Shown: in pieces, positions 1-11,756 of the stretch
Layout of the letters: each line of letters opens with the position of its first letter
How positions within the stretch are numbered: the stretch's first letter is position 1
NCBI GenBank assembly: GCA_033398695.1
Contig: CM065816.1
Location: forward strand, 131,847,358-131,911,357
Length of the DNA stretch: 64,000 nt
Direction: 5' to 3'
From: Orobanche coerulescens
Lineage: Eukaryota > Streptophyta > Magnoliopsida > Lamiales > Orobanchaceae
Translations under genes and position numbers: made by a program
Notes under the pieces: generated by a model
Databases searched by the model: none
What the model was told of the DNA's origin: nothing
What the model saw: only the letters and a program-made list of their open reading frames with translations

Positions 1-812
1 AGAACCCGTGGATGCATTTACAGTCTCTCTACTTTCAAGAACCTCGTTCAAGAAAGCAACTCCGTACTCAAATTTTTAAGACAAGAGTGTTTGTCTTCTC
101 CAACTAAAGAGCTTCTTCGAATATGACTTGTTTTAAGTTTTGCTCTTCATGATGCTATTTGTTCACAATGATTGCTTTGATTGCTTTGATCGCTTGAATG
201 TATTGTTCGCATCGTACTTTGCTTAATTCATATCTTTAGATATTTATAGTACAATCCTTGAGCTTCCTACATAGTCGTTGCATCACTGTAACAAATCCGT
301 CCGTTGGAGAGTGGACTTTTTTGTTTATCTTATCATTCTGTTGCACGGCTTGATTCCCGTTTCATTTCCGACCATTTGAAAGACCTCCTTTGTTAGCTCC
401 GTTATTCTTGATTAGAATAATCATAAGTCTTCAGAACGAGGATCTCTAGGAATATTTTATTCCTAACTTTCTGGGAATCTTTTCGGCTTGTCTCCTTACG
501 TTTGCATGCGGATTTCTGTGATTGTTGACTATCAACTCTTGCTGACGTGGACTGAGTATCTTGAACTTGGCTGATATCTTGTCTGAGAGCCTATCTGATA
601 TCTCTTGGTCAAACCTGCCTGATGTACAGTCAACCTTCTCTGATGTGAATCTTCTCTGATATATCTTGGTAGACGTTCTCTGAGATAAAGTCCTCTGTTC
701 TGGAGTTCTTTAAGATAAAGTTCTCTGAGATAAAGTTCTCTGACCTGATGAATGTTCTCTGATCTGATAGTCAAACTTCAGCTGATGTTTGTTGACCAGA
801 TCTCCCCTGATT
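1..812 (-). repeat. 3' LTR of copia element A, first piece
   Basis: Read on the minus strand this matches the LTR of element B (for example the stretch around 16030-16090 with the AAGCTCTTTAGTTGG motif, here near 95-125). It is therefore a Sirevirus-type copia LTR in minus orientation. Its terminal end lies left of the window. At 812 it is cut by element F and resumes at 9101. The same LTR type recurs at 60720-61613 in element C, which shows the uninterrupted sequence across the F insertion point. No coding content. Confidence 0.85.
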
Positions 813-2171
813 GTAACACCCCCAATCCACTCAGGGATATTACATGCCGTAGACACTTTCCTCGAGGATCTACCAAACTGGTAAACAACGTCGAACATCT
901 CAACAATTCCTTTAAGGCTAAAAAGACTCAGTAGACCGATTTGGCCTTTCAATAAAAACATACAACTCGATTACAATACTTGCCCACGCAGGGGTCAACA
1001 TACAACAAACTCCCGTATAATGGGGAAAATACTGCAGCGGAAAATAAAGTACAACTGAACCAATACACAACGTACGATTCCACATGTGATTAGTATCGAT
1101 CATCTTTCATCATCCTTCATGCCGACCCTGTGCCACGCCCTGAATGCAATACAGACATCCACCCCCGATTACTCGGGGGTTAGCAAAATTCCACTACTTT
1201 GCTAGTGCAAGTACAAAGTGCAAATACGAGCCATATAATTCAAGTTCCAAGAATAAAATAATCAGGGATCCTCAAATATTCAAATACAACAAAACGAATA
1301 CTTCCCGAGGCAAGAGATTGAGTAAAACTTTCCAAATCCGAAAGATCACAAATAACGAGAACGGTATGCAAAATGGTTTAAAATACCCTCGGGAGTTTTA
1401 ATAGAAAACAATTTAGGATTATCAAATCCTTCTCTTTCCAAAATCAACAGGGTCACAGCACAAAGGTTTTTGTTTTCGCAAATAGAAAACCACTAACAAT
1501 TCACAGGGTCACAACCCATATCACGTGTCCTCGACGGACATAAAATCAACACAACGTAATCATGCACAAACATCGCCTAGGACCGGGACGAAGCCACAAA
1601 TCCCACTCGAGGCCTCTAAGGACCGTCCCGATATGGCCACAATCATAAAACGAATCACGCACACACGTCGCCTAGGACCGGGACGAAGCCACGAATCCCA
1701 CTCGAGGCCTCGAAGGACCCTCCCGAGATGGCTAGCGAAACACACTCAAACCACCCATAAGTTATCTTGACATCGTACTCGCAAGTACCGATTCTCAGAG
1801 CCCTCTCCAGACCTACCCAATTAGATAACCTTATGGTCAAATCATACACACTGGCTGTACTCGCAAGTACACGCCTCCGGAGGCCTCACAGGTCCCTACC
1901 CGGTCAAACATCAATCGAACATACCCACAAGTTATCGTGACATCGCACTCGCAAGTGACGATTCTCGGAGCCCTCTCCAGACCTACCCGAATTGATAACC
2001 TTGTGGTCTAATCATCAATGCATCGAGTTCACAACAACAAGGGTTTCACATTTGCCAAAATCACAAAACACATCAAATCATGAGTTAATGCAACCAACAC
2101 TTAGCAAAACACCACGCCAAATCATAACGCACCGAAAAGAGATAATATGTGTATATATATTATCAAAGCAT

Positions 2172-2212
<41 letters not shown>
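2172..2212. repeat. CAA/AAC trinucleotide microsatellite
   Basis: About 13 copies of AAC in a row within the 3' LTR of F. The matching site in the other LTR (about 7619-7657) is shorter and interrupted by TAA and AAA units, so the tract changed length after insertion. Confidence 0.9.
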
Positions 2213-2983
2213 GCGAATTCGTAGGGTTCACTTAATCATTCACGGGGCACAATATTCACAAAACACACGCGTTTTGAAAGTGAGCCCTTAACGAGGCTAA
2301 ACCGAATCTTTTGAAGATAATTTTCAAACGACCAAACAAACACATTTAGACGATCACCAATTATCATATCCACAAAACAAGAATTATATGGACAAAGTAC
2401 CTGTCTCGAAATCGGCACACAAGTATTCCAACGAGCATGGCTCAACCGGGAAGCTACGAAACGCCTTATGCCATCGAAAAGGAAGACGACGACGAACGGA
2501 AGGGTTCAACACGGTTTCTTCGCAAGAAAATCGAACCTAACATCATATAATTTATAAATCAACGATCATACGAGGAAGAATAATCGTAGAACGTCCGAAA
2601 ACCCCTCTATGACATTCTACCGGACACCTTCAAGGCGTCGATCAAGAACTCGACCAAAACAACAAATCGATACGATCCAACCATGGAATAACAAGGGAAA
2701 TGATATAATACATCTAAATAATCATCAATCCATCACAATCCTAAGTTAAATCGGATTAAACGGATGAAAACAACCAAAATACCCAAATTCCCCAAAACTA
2801 GGTTTCTAGATAATCTGACCTGATTCGCTCGATCAAAGGATGTTATAGGATGGATAAATGATGATATGAACTCCAATACATCATGGATTTAACACCTGAC
2901 AACATCCCGCCATGATCGTCAAATCTCCAGCCGCGGAAGAGGATGAAACGAGTGAGAAAAATGATGAAAAACCCGTCTGCTGG

Positions 2984-3140
2984 GTCTTAAATACACAGCC
3001 TGCTGGACGCCTTACGTACGTAATCGGCCATGGCTTACGTACGTAACCGGTAATGGCCAAACTCACTGCCCAGAAATGCCGGCAGTGTTATGTACGTAAC
3101 CGGCCAAGTCTTACGTACGTAACCGGCCTTACGTACTTAA
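2984..3140 (-). promoter_or_regulatory. Palindrome array and TATA-like box of F LTR
   Basis: Five copies of TTACGTACGTAA or one-base variants (first at 3012, last ending 3140), each a self-complementary 12-mer, spaced about 20-40 bases and often followed by CCGGCC. On the minus strand the array is followed within about 20 bases by TATTTAAG (near 2986-2995), a plausible TATA box. The arrangement suggests an enhancer next to the LTR promoter. Function is inferred from position. Confidence 0.55.
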
Positions 3141-3705
3141 CTGTCGGGCCCTTCCGGCCGTAACTCGGCCAGGGCTGGCCTGGCCCCAACATGCCCGGCC
3201 ATGACTCGGTCGGGGCCAACTCCGACGGCCCGGACGACCCCAAAACACGAACCTGAATACGAATCGAACATATGGTTACGAAGTACTCGCAAAGACGAAT
3301 TCGAGCACTAAGAAAACACACGATTCCGACCACCCGAAGGCTCGAAATTCGACAACGGAAAGTAATTACCCCAAACTTTGGGAAATTACGAAAATGGCCC
3401 AAAACGTCTGAAATACACGATACACGATCGAAACACCAAACCAAGGCTCGAAACATGAATATAACATTAAATGAACTTACGAGGAACTCGAAACAATAGT
3501 TTCGGACGAGATTCGCAAGAATCGAACTCAAGTACGGAAAAGCCTCTTAAGAACACGAAACTCAACAAAACGATACCGAAACGAACTCGGACGTCAAAAA
3601 TTGCAGAATTATTCTCAAAATGACGAAACGGTTATGAGGGAGTCATCAAAACGGACTTCCACCAGAAAAATAAAATTACCGGAAATCGAAATTGCAGGTA
3701 TTACA

Positions 3706-3718
3706 TACTACCCTCCTT
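3706..3718 (-). other. Polypurine tract of F
   Basis: Minus-strand AAGGAGGGTAGTA directly abuts the start of the 3' LTR. This is the usual place for the plus-strand primer of reverse transcription. Confidence 0.75.
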
Positions 3719-4218
3719 AAAAGAAGTTTCGTCCCGAAACTTAAAACAAGTAGGGAGAAGTAATATCCTGCCAGGAAAAACTCAATGAGATACGCAAGAA
3801 CTAAAAACTCGCGCCCAACGGCGAAACGTTACAAGCCACTCGAAGACACATGCGGCGTAAAAACACGCTCTGCGACGACTATCACAACATCACAGGCAGA
3901 GACATAATAAAACCAACGAGTGACAAGCGTCATCAAACAGATAATACGATCAAGTCAATCATCTGAACAATCACAGAACAAAAAGCACCTATGACACGGA
4001 AAACACGCACAGTCAAGAAACAGAAAATAAACACAAAATGATTCACCAGGACAATCACAAACAATTCAGACCATGCCGAGATCCTCGAAAACCATACTAG
4101 GCATCTCTGTGCCCCTCGGAGCAGAGGCGCAACCTCGATCCTCAAATCTCTCAGCTACCGTCTCGCAATGTATGGCTCAGTGACCCACCTGGCCATACTT
4201 GAAACGGCTGGCTAATGG

Positions 4219-4392
4219 TGAACAACAAATTCTCCGTAGTACAAGACCAGACAACAAAAATCGGACAACCACGATTGAACAACAGTGACCGAACCAAAAA
4301 CTATCGAACAACAATGGTCAAACAACATCGATCGGACAATAATGCTCGGACACCAACGACCGGACAACAATGGTCGAACAACAACTCTGAAG
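4219..4392. repeat. Degenerate ACAACAA/CGGACAAC tandem repeat
   Basis: About eight imperfect units of roughly 18-22 bases built around GGACAACAATGGTCGAACAA. The units vary in spacing and have several substitutions each. They lie in the interior of F and code for nothing recognisable. Confidence 0.6.
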
Positions 4393-4429
4393 CTCAAATT
4401 TCAACCAAAGATATAAACAAAACTTGTGG

Positions 4430-4646
4430 AAACTAAAGGATGATAATTTCCGTCAATGTTCACAAGAATCGAACCGAACTCGAAAAAGTTACAATGATAA
4501 TCAGATGGATTCGAAACAAGATCACGACCCGTTAAAACGATGTCAACCGAGATACCAAACAAGTTCAAAAGGTATTAACGAACACGAGCGAGTCGATAGA
4601 ATTGAGAAAGAGAAAATGCAGAAGCCAAAAATAATACGGGTATTAC
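4430..4646 (-). repeat. LTR-start-like sequence inside F
   Basis: On the minus strand 4646 begins TGTAATACCCGTATT and is preceded by a purine-rich stretch with CTTTTATAAGAGG. This resembles the 3' LTR start of element D (60401, TGTAATATCCGTACTTT) and the following bases are loosely similar (both continue with a GACTCGCT motif). It may be the remains of a related element's polypurine tract and LTR start. The left boundary is a guess. Confidence 0.4.
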
Positions 4647-6241
4647 ATTCGACCTCTTATAAAAGAAATGTCATCCCCGCAACTCACGATAACGGAAGCA
4701 AGGTAACAGCTCAAAAATCAACCGACGGAAACATCTCTCATGGGCCTCTCAGAGCCGATTCTGACATCTGTGGTGAAGCGCGAACTCCGGAAGTCTCGGT
4801 AACCAATTCTCAAAACTGGATTCGGTGTCCCTCAAGTCCGCACGTGAAACGCGTCACTGGCGAGGAAGGACAATTTGCACGTGTATGCCCCCGACACATC
4901 ACGGTTGAAACGCCTCGGCTCGGCGTACTGAATATACAAATGCTAGATACAATGGAACGTAACATAGCAAAACAACATACCGGAGATGCCAACTCAGCAT
5001 AACATATCAACACATACAAAAATCACAACAACAACGGCATCGTTCGACGATTACAACAGCCCGAACGATAGCCAGCACACAATCACAAACATCATGAAAC
5101 AATCACCCATGTACATAAACGTACAAACCGAAGCTTTAACATCTCATGCTCGTGCGACAACACGCAAATCACCACGAGGCGACAAACAGTGAATACCAGT
5201 TCACACCTCTTACAGAGGGCTAGTACAACAAATGCGTGGCAACGCCTTCATGCCACCAATTCGATCATACTCGGGAGCTAACATCATAACGACAATACGA
5301 ACATCATACATACATTCCCAGACCGCAAATGGGAATTGATAGGTTTTAAAAAAAATGAAAACCACCTTTTGAAAATAATTTTGGAAACACCGATTGATCT
5401 TGAGCATCACCTTTCAAAAAGTACAAACGTGAAACATCGTTATCGAGACTTTGGAAAACCATTTCGCATTCGATAAAAATGAGGACACTTTCTTTTCGTG
5501 AAAAACTTTCGGAAATATTCGACCCTTGGGCCTAAGCAAAAGCGTTTCTAAATCATTGAAAATATCTCAAAATATTTTGGTCCTCGAGGTAGAAGAATTT
5601 TGAAACATATTGTGGCACCTTGGAAGTACCACGAGAAAACAATTCATTTTAAAAGTACGTCTCGAAATTTATTTTCTAAAATACTCAAGGTTTTCAAAAA
5701 TAATACAATACATGTCTTTTACCGGAAAACAGACAGCCACATCGCAGTTCAAACTTGCTTAGGACTGGGGCTAAACCATTGGTCCATCCAAAGCCCCTAC
5801 GGACTGAGTAAATTGCACCCATAAACATATTCATACCATATTGAGCACAAGGTTTCACGAAAATACTTGCAAACGAACAAATCAGTTTGAAATATACACG
5901 CAGCGGACGAAACCAACAGTCAAGAATACATAACCAACAACACTCCTCATATAAACAAAATATGAGAGTCAAATAACCACATATCACGAAATCAAAATCC
6001 ACAGGAGGATTCCGACACTTAACACCTAATCATACTAGTAACTCACAACAGACGAGGCACTAACACAACGAAGGGAGACTTACAACCACATGTCGCACGA
6101 AGATGATAATCGCCCCACGATACTAATCATGACCAACGAACTCAGACAACGTGTCGCGACATGACTCAGTCAGACAAAATCCGACGAGACAAAACACGAC
6201 AGACACAACTTGACCCGACAGCCTAGGTTTCCACAACCTAA

Positions 6242-6253
6242 GCTCTGATACCA
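6242..6253 (-). other. Primer-binding site of F (tRNA-iMet type)
   Basis: Minus-strand TGGTATCAGAGC, the standard complement of plant initiator methionine tRNA, lies four bases inside the 5' LTR end. It fixes the orientation of the element as minus. Confidence 0.92.
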
Positions 6254-6257
6254 TTTA

Positions 6258-9095
6258 CGTGACACCCCCAATCCACTCAGGGATATTACATGCCGTAGAC
6301 CCTTTCCTCGAGGATCTACCAAACTGGTAAACAACGTCGAACATCTCAACAATTCCTTTAAGGCTAAAAAGACTCAGTAGACCGATTTGGCCTTTCAATA
6401 AAAACATACAACTCGATTACAATACTTGCCCACGCAGGGGTCAAAATACAACAAACTCCCGTATAATGGGGAAAAATACTGCAGCGGAAAATAAAGTACA
6501 ACTGAACCAATACACAACGTACGATTCCACATGTGATTAGTATCGATCATCTTTCATCATCCTTCATGCCGACCCTGTGCCACGCCCTGAATGCAATACA
6601 GACATCCACCCCCCGATTACTCGGGGGTTAGCAAAATTCCACTACTTTGCTAGTGCAAGTACAAAGTGCAAATACGAGCAATATAATTCAAGTTCCAAGA
6701 ATAAAATAATCAGGGATCCTCAAATATTCAAATACAACAAAACGAATACTTCCCGAGGCAAGAGTTTGAGTAAAACTTTCCAAATCCGAAAGATCACAAA
6801 TAACGAGAACGGTTTGCAAAATGGTTTAAAATACCCTCGGGAGTTTTAATAGAAAAAAATTTAGGATTATCAAATCCTTCTCTTTCCAAAATCAACAGGG
6901 TCACAGCCCAAAGGTTTTTGTTTTCGCAAATAGAAAACCACTAACAATTCACAGGGTCAGAACCCATATCACGTGTCCTCGACGGACATAAAATCAACAC
7001 AACGTAATCACGCACAAACATCGCGTAGGACCGGGACGAAGCCACAAATCCCACTCGAGGCCTCTAAGGACCGTCCCGATATGGCCACAATCATAAAACG
7101 AATCACGCACACACGTCGCCTAGGACCGGGACGAAGCCACGAATCCCACTCGAGGCCTCGAAGGACCCTCCCGAGATGGCTAGCGAAACACACTCAAACC
7201 ACCCATAAGTTATCTTGACATCGTACTCGCAAGTACCGATTCTCAGAGCCCTCTCCAGACCTACCCAATTAGATAACCTTATGGTCAAATCATACACAAT
7301 GGCTGTACTCGCAAGTACACGCCTCCGGAGGCCTCACAGGTCCCTACCCGGTCAAACATCAATCGAACATACCCACAAGTTATCGTGACATCGCACTCGC
7401 AAGTGACGATTCTCGGAGCCCTCTCCAGACCTACCCGAATTGATAACCTTGTGGTCTAATCATCAATGCATCGAGTTCACAACAACAAGGGTTTCACATT
7501 TGCCAAAATCACAAAACACATCAAATCATGAGTTAATGCAACCAACACTTAGCAAAACACCACGCCAAATCATAACGCACCGAAAAGAGATAATATGTGT
7601 ATATATATTATCAAAGCATAACAACAACAATAACAACAACAACAACAAAAACAACAAGCGAATTCGTGGGGTTCACTTAATCATTCACGGGGCACAATAT
7701 TCACAAAACACACGCGTTTTGAAAGTGAGCCCTTAACGAGGTTAAACCGAATCTTTTGAAGATAATTTTCAAACGACCAAACAAACACATTTATACGATC
7801 ACCAATTATCATATCCACAAAACAAGAATTATATGGACAAGGTACCTGCCTCGAAATCGGCACACAAGTATTCCAACGAGCACGGCTCAACCGGGAAGCT
7901 ACGAAACGCCTTATGCCATCGAAAAGGAAGACGACGACGAACGGAAGGGTTCAACACGGTTTCTTCGAAAGAAAATCGACCCTAACATCATATAATTTAT
8001 CAATCAACGATCATACGAGGAAGAATAATCGTAGAACGTCCGAAAACCCCTCTATGACATTCTACCGGACACCTTCAAGGCGTCGATCAAGAACTCGACC
8101 AAAACAACAAATCGATACGATCCAACCATGTAATAACAAGGGAAATGATATAATACATCTAAATAATCATCAATCCATCACAATCCTAAGTTAAATCAGA
8201 TTAAACGGATGAAAACAACCAAAATACCCAAATTCCCCAAAACTAGGTTTCTAGATAATCTGACCTGATTCGCTCGATCAAAGGATGTTATAGGATGGAT
8301 AAAGGATGATATGAACTCCAAAACATCATGGATTTAACACCTGACAACATCCCGTGATGATGATCAAAGCTCCAGCCATGGAAGAGGATGAAACGAGTGA
8401 GAAAAATGATGAAAAACCCGTCTACTGGGTCTTAAATACACAGCCTGTCGGACGCCTTACGTACGTAATCGGCCATGGCTTACGTATGTAACCGGTCATG
8501 GCCGAACTCACTGCCCAGAAATGCCGGCAGCGTTACGTACGTAACTAGCCAAGTCTTACGTACGTAACCGGCCTTATGTACGTAACTGCCGGGCCCTTCC
8601 GGTCGTAACTCGGCCAGGGCTGGCCTGGCCCCAACATGCCCGACCATGACTCGGTCGGGGCCAACTCCGACGGCCCGGATGACCCCGAAACCCGAACCTG
8701 AATACGAATCAAAGATACGGTTACGAAGTACTCGCAAAGACGAATTCGAGCACTAAGAGAACACACGATTCCGACCACCAGAAGGCTCAAAATTCGACAA
8801 CGGAAAGTAATTACCCCAAACTTTGGGAAATTACAAAAATGGCCAAAAACGTCCGAAATACACAATACACGATCGAAACACCAAACCAAGGCTCGCAACA
8901 TGAATAATAACATTAAATGAACTTACGAGGAACTCGAAACAATAGTTTCGGACGAGATTCGCAAGAATCGAACTCAAGTACGGAAAAGCTGCTTAAGAAC
9001 ATGAAACTCAACAAAACGATACCGAAACGAACTCGGACGTCAAAAAGTGCAGAATTAAATATTCTCAAAATGACGAAACGGTTTTGGTCATTACA
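6258..9095 (-). repeat. 5' LTR of element F
   Basis: About 2.84 kb, the partner of 813-3705. Its inner end reads TGTCACG instead of TGTTACA, two substitutions in the terminal bases. Near the outer end (about 9080) it lacks about 60 bases that are present in the other LTR, going straight from AACGGTT to TTGGTCATTACA. Confidence 0.88.
8457..8585 (-). promoter_or_regulatory. Palindrome array in 5' LTR of F
   Basis: The counterpart of the array at 3012-3140, with five TTACGTACGTAA-type units, some differing by one base from their partners. On the minus strand it again sits just upstream of a TATTTAAG box (about 8431-8440). In this LTR it would drive transcription of F. Confidence 0.55.
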
Positions 9096-9100
9096 CTGAT

Positions 9101-9468
9101 AACTTGACTGCAGATGGGTTTTGGTCAAACCTCTCTGATATTCTGTGTTGACCAAAACTTATCTGGTTTAGTGCCTTCTTCAGAACTTATCTGCAGCTTG
9201 GTTTTGGTCAAACCTCTGTGATGTTTTGCGTTGACCAGAACTTCTCCGATAGTGAACTTGCCTGTAAATTTATCTGATAAATGACAGTTCTATACTTAGT
9301 TGATTTTGTACTGATCAACATTTGATCAAGACTTAGCCTAATTTTATAAGGCCTATAGAAGATACTCATTTGGTTCTTCTTTACAATTGCCAAGTACTTA
9401 AAAACATACATTTGAATAATTAACAATACAGGGATGGCATCATCAAAATCTAACAAGTAATACTAACA
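9101..9468 (-). repeat. 3' LTR of copia element A, second piece
   Basis: Continuation of 1-812 after the F insertion, shown by near-identity to 61240-61613 in element C. On the minus strand the LTR starts at 9468 with TGTTAGTATTACTTG and the purine tract of the element (AAAATAGGGCGAAAT) lies beside it at 9469-9483. Confidence 0.88.
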
Positions 9469-11404
9469 ATTTCGCCCTATTTTGATGATGGCAAAACTAA
9501 AGCATTTCAAATGTAAGACAAAGTCTACACAGAATAAAGTGCAAGACACAATAAAACTCGGTCTGTTTTGAGATAACTAGTGGTTGTCATTCAAGTGACA
9601 GTTATAAATTTTTATTTGATGTTACATTAAAATGCAAGTGTTACAGAATTACAAGTAAACTACAAAAATAAAATTACAAGTAAATAAGAAAATAATTATC
9701 TTCCTCTCCATCTTCCTCTTCCTCTGATCTGCTTCCTTGCAGGAGGGAGTGACCTCAATGGTTTGGCTTCAATTGGCTTCTTAGATACTGGAGCTAGCCC
9801 ATACTTCCTCTTGACTACAAATGAAGCAAACTCTTGCTGGTCTGGATTGTGAAGTTATTTTCCATGCAAAGTTCTCTGATTTCTTCCTGAAGAGCCAGCT
9901 GATCAAGTTCATTATTCATAAGTGTAGGAGCTTCTTCAGGTCTGGAATCATGGATCATTGGGTAGGCATTGAATCCCTTTGCATGTTTCTTAAAAATTGC
10001 CCAGAGTTTTGGAAAGTTCATATCCATAAAATTAATGAATGTTTGGTGTGGGGAGCATTCTTTGTCTTGAAGCATCTCCTAGAGATAGTAATTCTCTATA
10101 AACTGCTTCCTTGCACTCCCCCACATCTGTTCTGCCTCAGCAGGCATGAACTCTTGAACATATTGAAGCTTCTTTCCTTCTCATTGATATCTTACCTCTT
10201 GATCATGTCTTGTCCTCCTCCTCTTGGCTGCAGGTGGATCTGATGGTGCAGCTACTTCTTTTCTCTTCAGATGAGAGGTTCCTGCCTGAATGAGAAGAGG
10301 ATCTTATCTTCTTTTTGTTCTTGCCTCCTCTTTGTGTTCCCCCTGCCTGTTGTCTCCCCCTTTGTCTTTCTTTTCCCCCTTATATTCCCCTTTTTTGCCA
10401 ACATCAATAATAGTGGCAAGCTGCTCCTCCACTCTAGACATGAAATCAAACATGCCAAGAGGCATTCTGGAGTTAGTGGGCGGTGGGGAAGGGTCCTTCT
10501 TTTTGAGCAGGTTGTCCATCTTGGCATTGAGGGACTACAGGTCAGGCTTGACTTTAGTTGCTAGAAGCGTGGCAACTGTTTTTTCAATAAGTCGTCTGAT
10601 CACCTTAGTCATTGCAGGTGAGATCTGAACTTCAGGTGCTATCTGAGGTGCATTTTCACTTGAGTCCTCTTGGGCAGTTGATCTCCTGGCAGTTGACTTT
10701 TCTGAAAATAGACTTCTACCAGCTGGCTTCTGATCAGAGGGGGTCTTATCTGGGGTGCGTGACTTCTCATCCTCAGATAGCTGACGAGAGCGGGATGCTT
10801 GATCAGGTGCACCATGCTCATCAGCTTCATCATCTCTTCTCTCATCTGCGTTTCTCTCTCATTCTTCTTCTTCTTTTTCTTCTTTCTCAACTTCTCTTGT
10901 TCTTTTTCTTCTGTCTCTTTCTTTTCAACTCCATCCATTTCTTCTTTTTCGACTCCTTCTTCTTGTTCTTTTTCAACTCCTCCTTCTCCTTTTTGAGCTC
11001 CTTCTTTTTCAGTATCATCTTTTTCAATTTCAACAATTCTTATTTCTTTTTCATTTTTTCCTTCTCATTCTTTTTCCTTTTCAACTTCCTCCCCAAGTGT
11101 TTTTCCTGCTGAAACACCTTCCATGATATGCAGGATGAACTGGTCCATATTTTTTTTAAAATTGGACATGAACCAGTTCTCTTGGAGTAATAAAAGAACA
11201 TCTGTCTCTCGAAAGAAAAGCATGAGGAGTTGCTCAGTAGCCTGAGGGTGTCCCTAGGTACTCCTCTCAACAAACTCTTTTAATTGAGTGAAGTTAAGAG
11301 ATTTTAAATCCTTCCAATCATCAAATATATTGACAAAAGAAAACTTAAAAGATTGTTGGTTTACCAACTTCAATTGATTTGTTGTCAGGTTTAGAGGATT
11401 GTTC
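9469..11404 (-). pseudogene. Extra ORF of copia A, middle and C-terminal part
   Basis: Minus-strand remains of the long ORF that these copia elements carry between pol and the 3' LTR. Coding runs from 11404 down to about 9815; 9469-9814 is 3' untranslated. Visible parts are a conserved block (QENWFMSNF at about 11175-11200), a Glu/Lys-rich acidic stretch (about 10850-11080), a Pro/Ser-rich linker and a C-terminal block with NFPKLWAIFKKHAKG (near 10000). The same order occurs in C (61985-64000) and B (22513-25478). It is interrupted by at least one TAG in place of a Trp codon and by frameshifts. No signal peptide or membrane segment is evident, so I do not call it an envelope protein. The N-terminal part is at 33935-34725, beyond element G. 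Confidence 0.75.
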
Positions 11405-11756
11405 TGTAATGCCCGGTTGTAATTCATTCATTTTCATTCAGTAATTATCAGTCTATAATTGTCACTCGGTAATTTTCACTCATTAATAATCACTCGTCAT
11501 TCATGATTCATTCAATTGCGTTCACTGTTGGCATGTTGTAACCGTATATCAGTTACCGATCGTCATTTCATCTCCGTTTATAGATCGAGACGGGAGTATT
11601 ATCATTTTCATCGTGTTTGGTAGTCTTGTACTGGGAGTATCATCTTTGGCATGTGTTGGACTTGTTCACTTTCACATTCGTATGATATGTCGGATCATTC
11701 ATCAGTCGTAGCGAGGAATCGGAGTTATCGGATTTTTCACCTTGTCCAGCATTGAG

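Larger units (their letters stand above)
813..3705 (-). repeat. 3' LTR of element F
   Basis: About 2.9 kb, ending TGTAACACC on the left and TTACA on the right (plus-strand reading). It is highly similar to 6258-9095 over most of its length, but carries about 60 extra bases near 3640-3700 that the other copy lacks. Short ORFs inside it recur in the other LTR only because the DNA is duplicated. They match no protein family I know. Confidence 0.88.
3719..6241 (-). other. Non-coding interior of F
   Basis: About 2.5 kb between polypurine tract and primer site. The longest open frame (4424-5002, plus strand) has a biased, non-repeating composition and no recognisable motif. I see no gag-pol remnant. 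It holds a tandem repeat (4219-4392) and what looks like the start of a second LTR (about 4430-4646), listed separately. The remainder is AT-rich with nothing I can identify. Confidence 0.7.
813..9095 (-). mobile_element. Non-autonomous LTR retrotransposon F (LARD-like)
   Basis: A complete element with TG...CA ends, two long LTRs (813-3705 and 6258-9095) and a 2.55 kb interior, flanked by the 5-bp target duplication CTGAT (808-812 and 9096-9100). Orientation is minus: a tRNA-iMet primer site lies inside the right LTR and a purine tract beside the left one. No gag, protease, RT, RNase H or integrase motif is visible in any frame of the interior, so it must rely on enzymes from another element. 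The last 40 bases before its 3' LTR resemble those of Tekay elements G and D (motif TTTCGGGACGAAACTT), which suggests a Tekay-type helper. The class is inferred from structure. Confidence 0.85.

Noticed and set aside
1144..1770. ORFs repeated at 1144-1770 and 6577-7218
   Set aside because: Repeated only because both lie in the LTRs of F. No family, and not conserved beyond the DNA identity.
4424..5002. 192-codon plus-strand ORF inside element F
   Set aside because: No motif, antisense to the element, contains an LTR-like start, and codon content looks random. Treated as chance.
10271..11112. Phe/Leu/Ser-rich ORFs that look like membrane proteins (also 62961-63304 and 23851-24297)
   Set aside because: They are the reverse strand of the Glu/Lys-rich tract (GAA/GAG/AAG) of the extra ORF, which automatically gives TTC/CTC/CTT codons.
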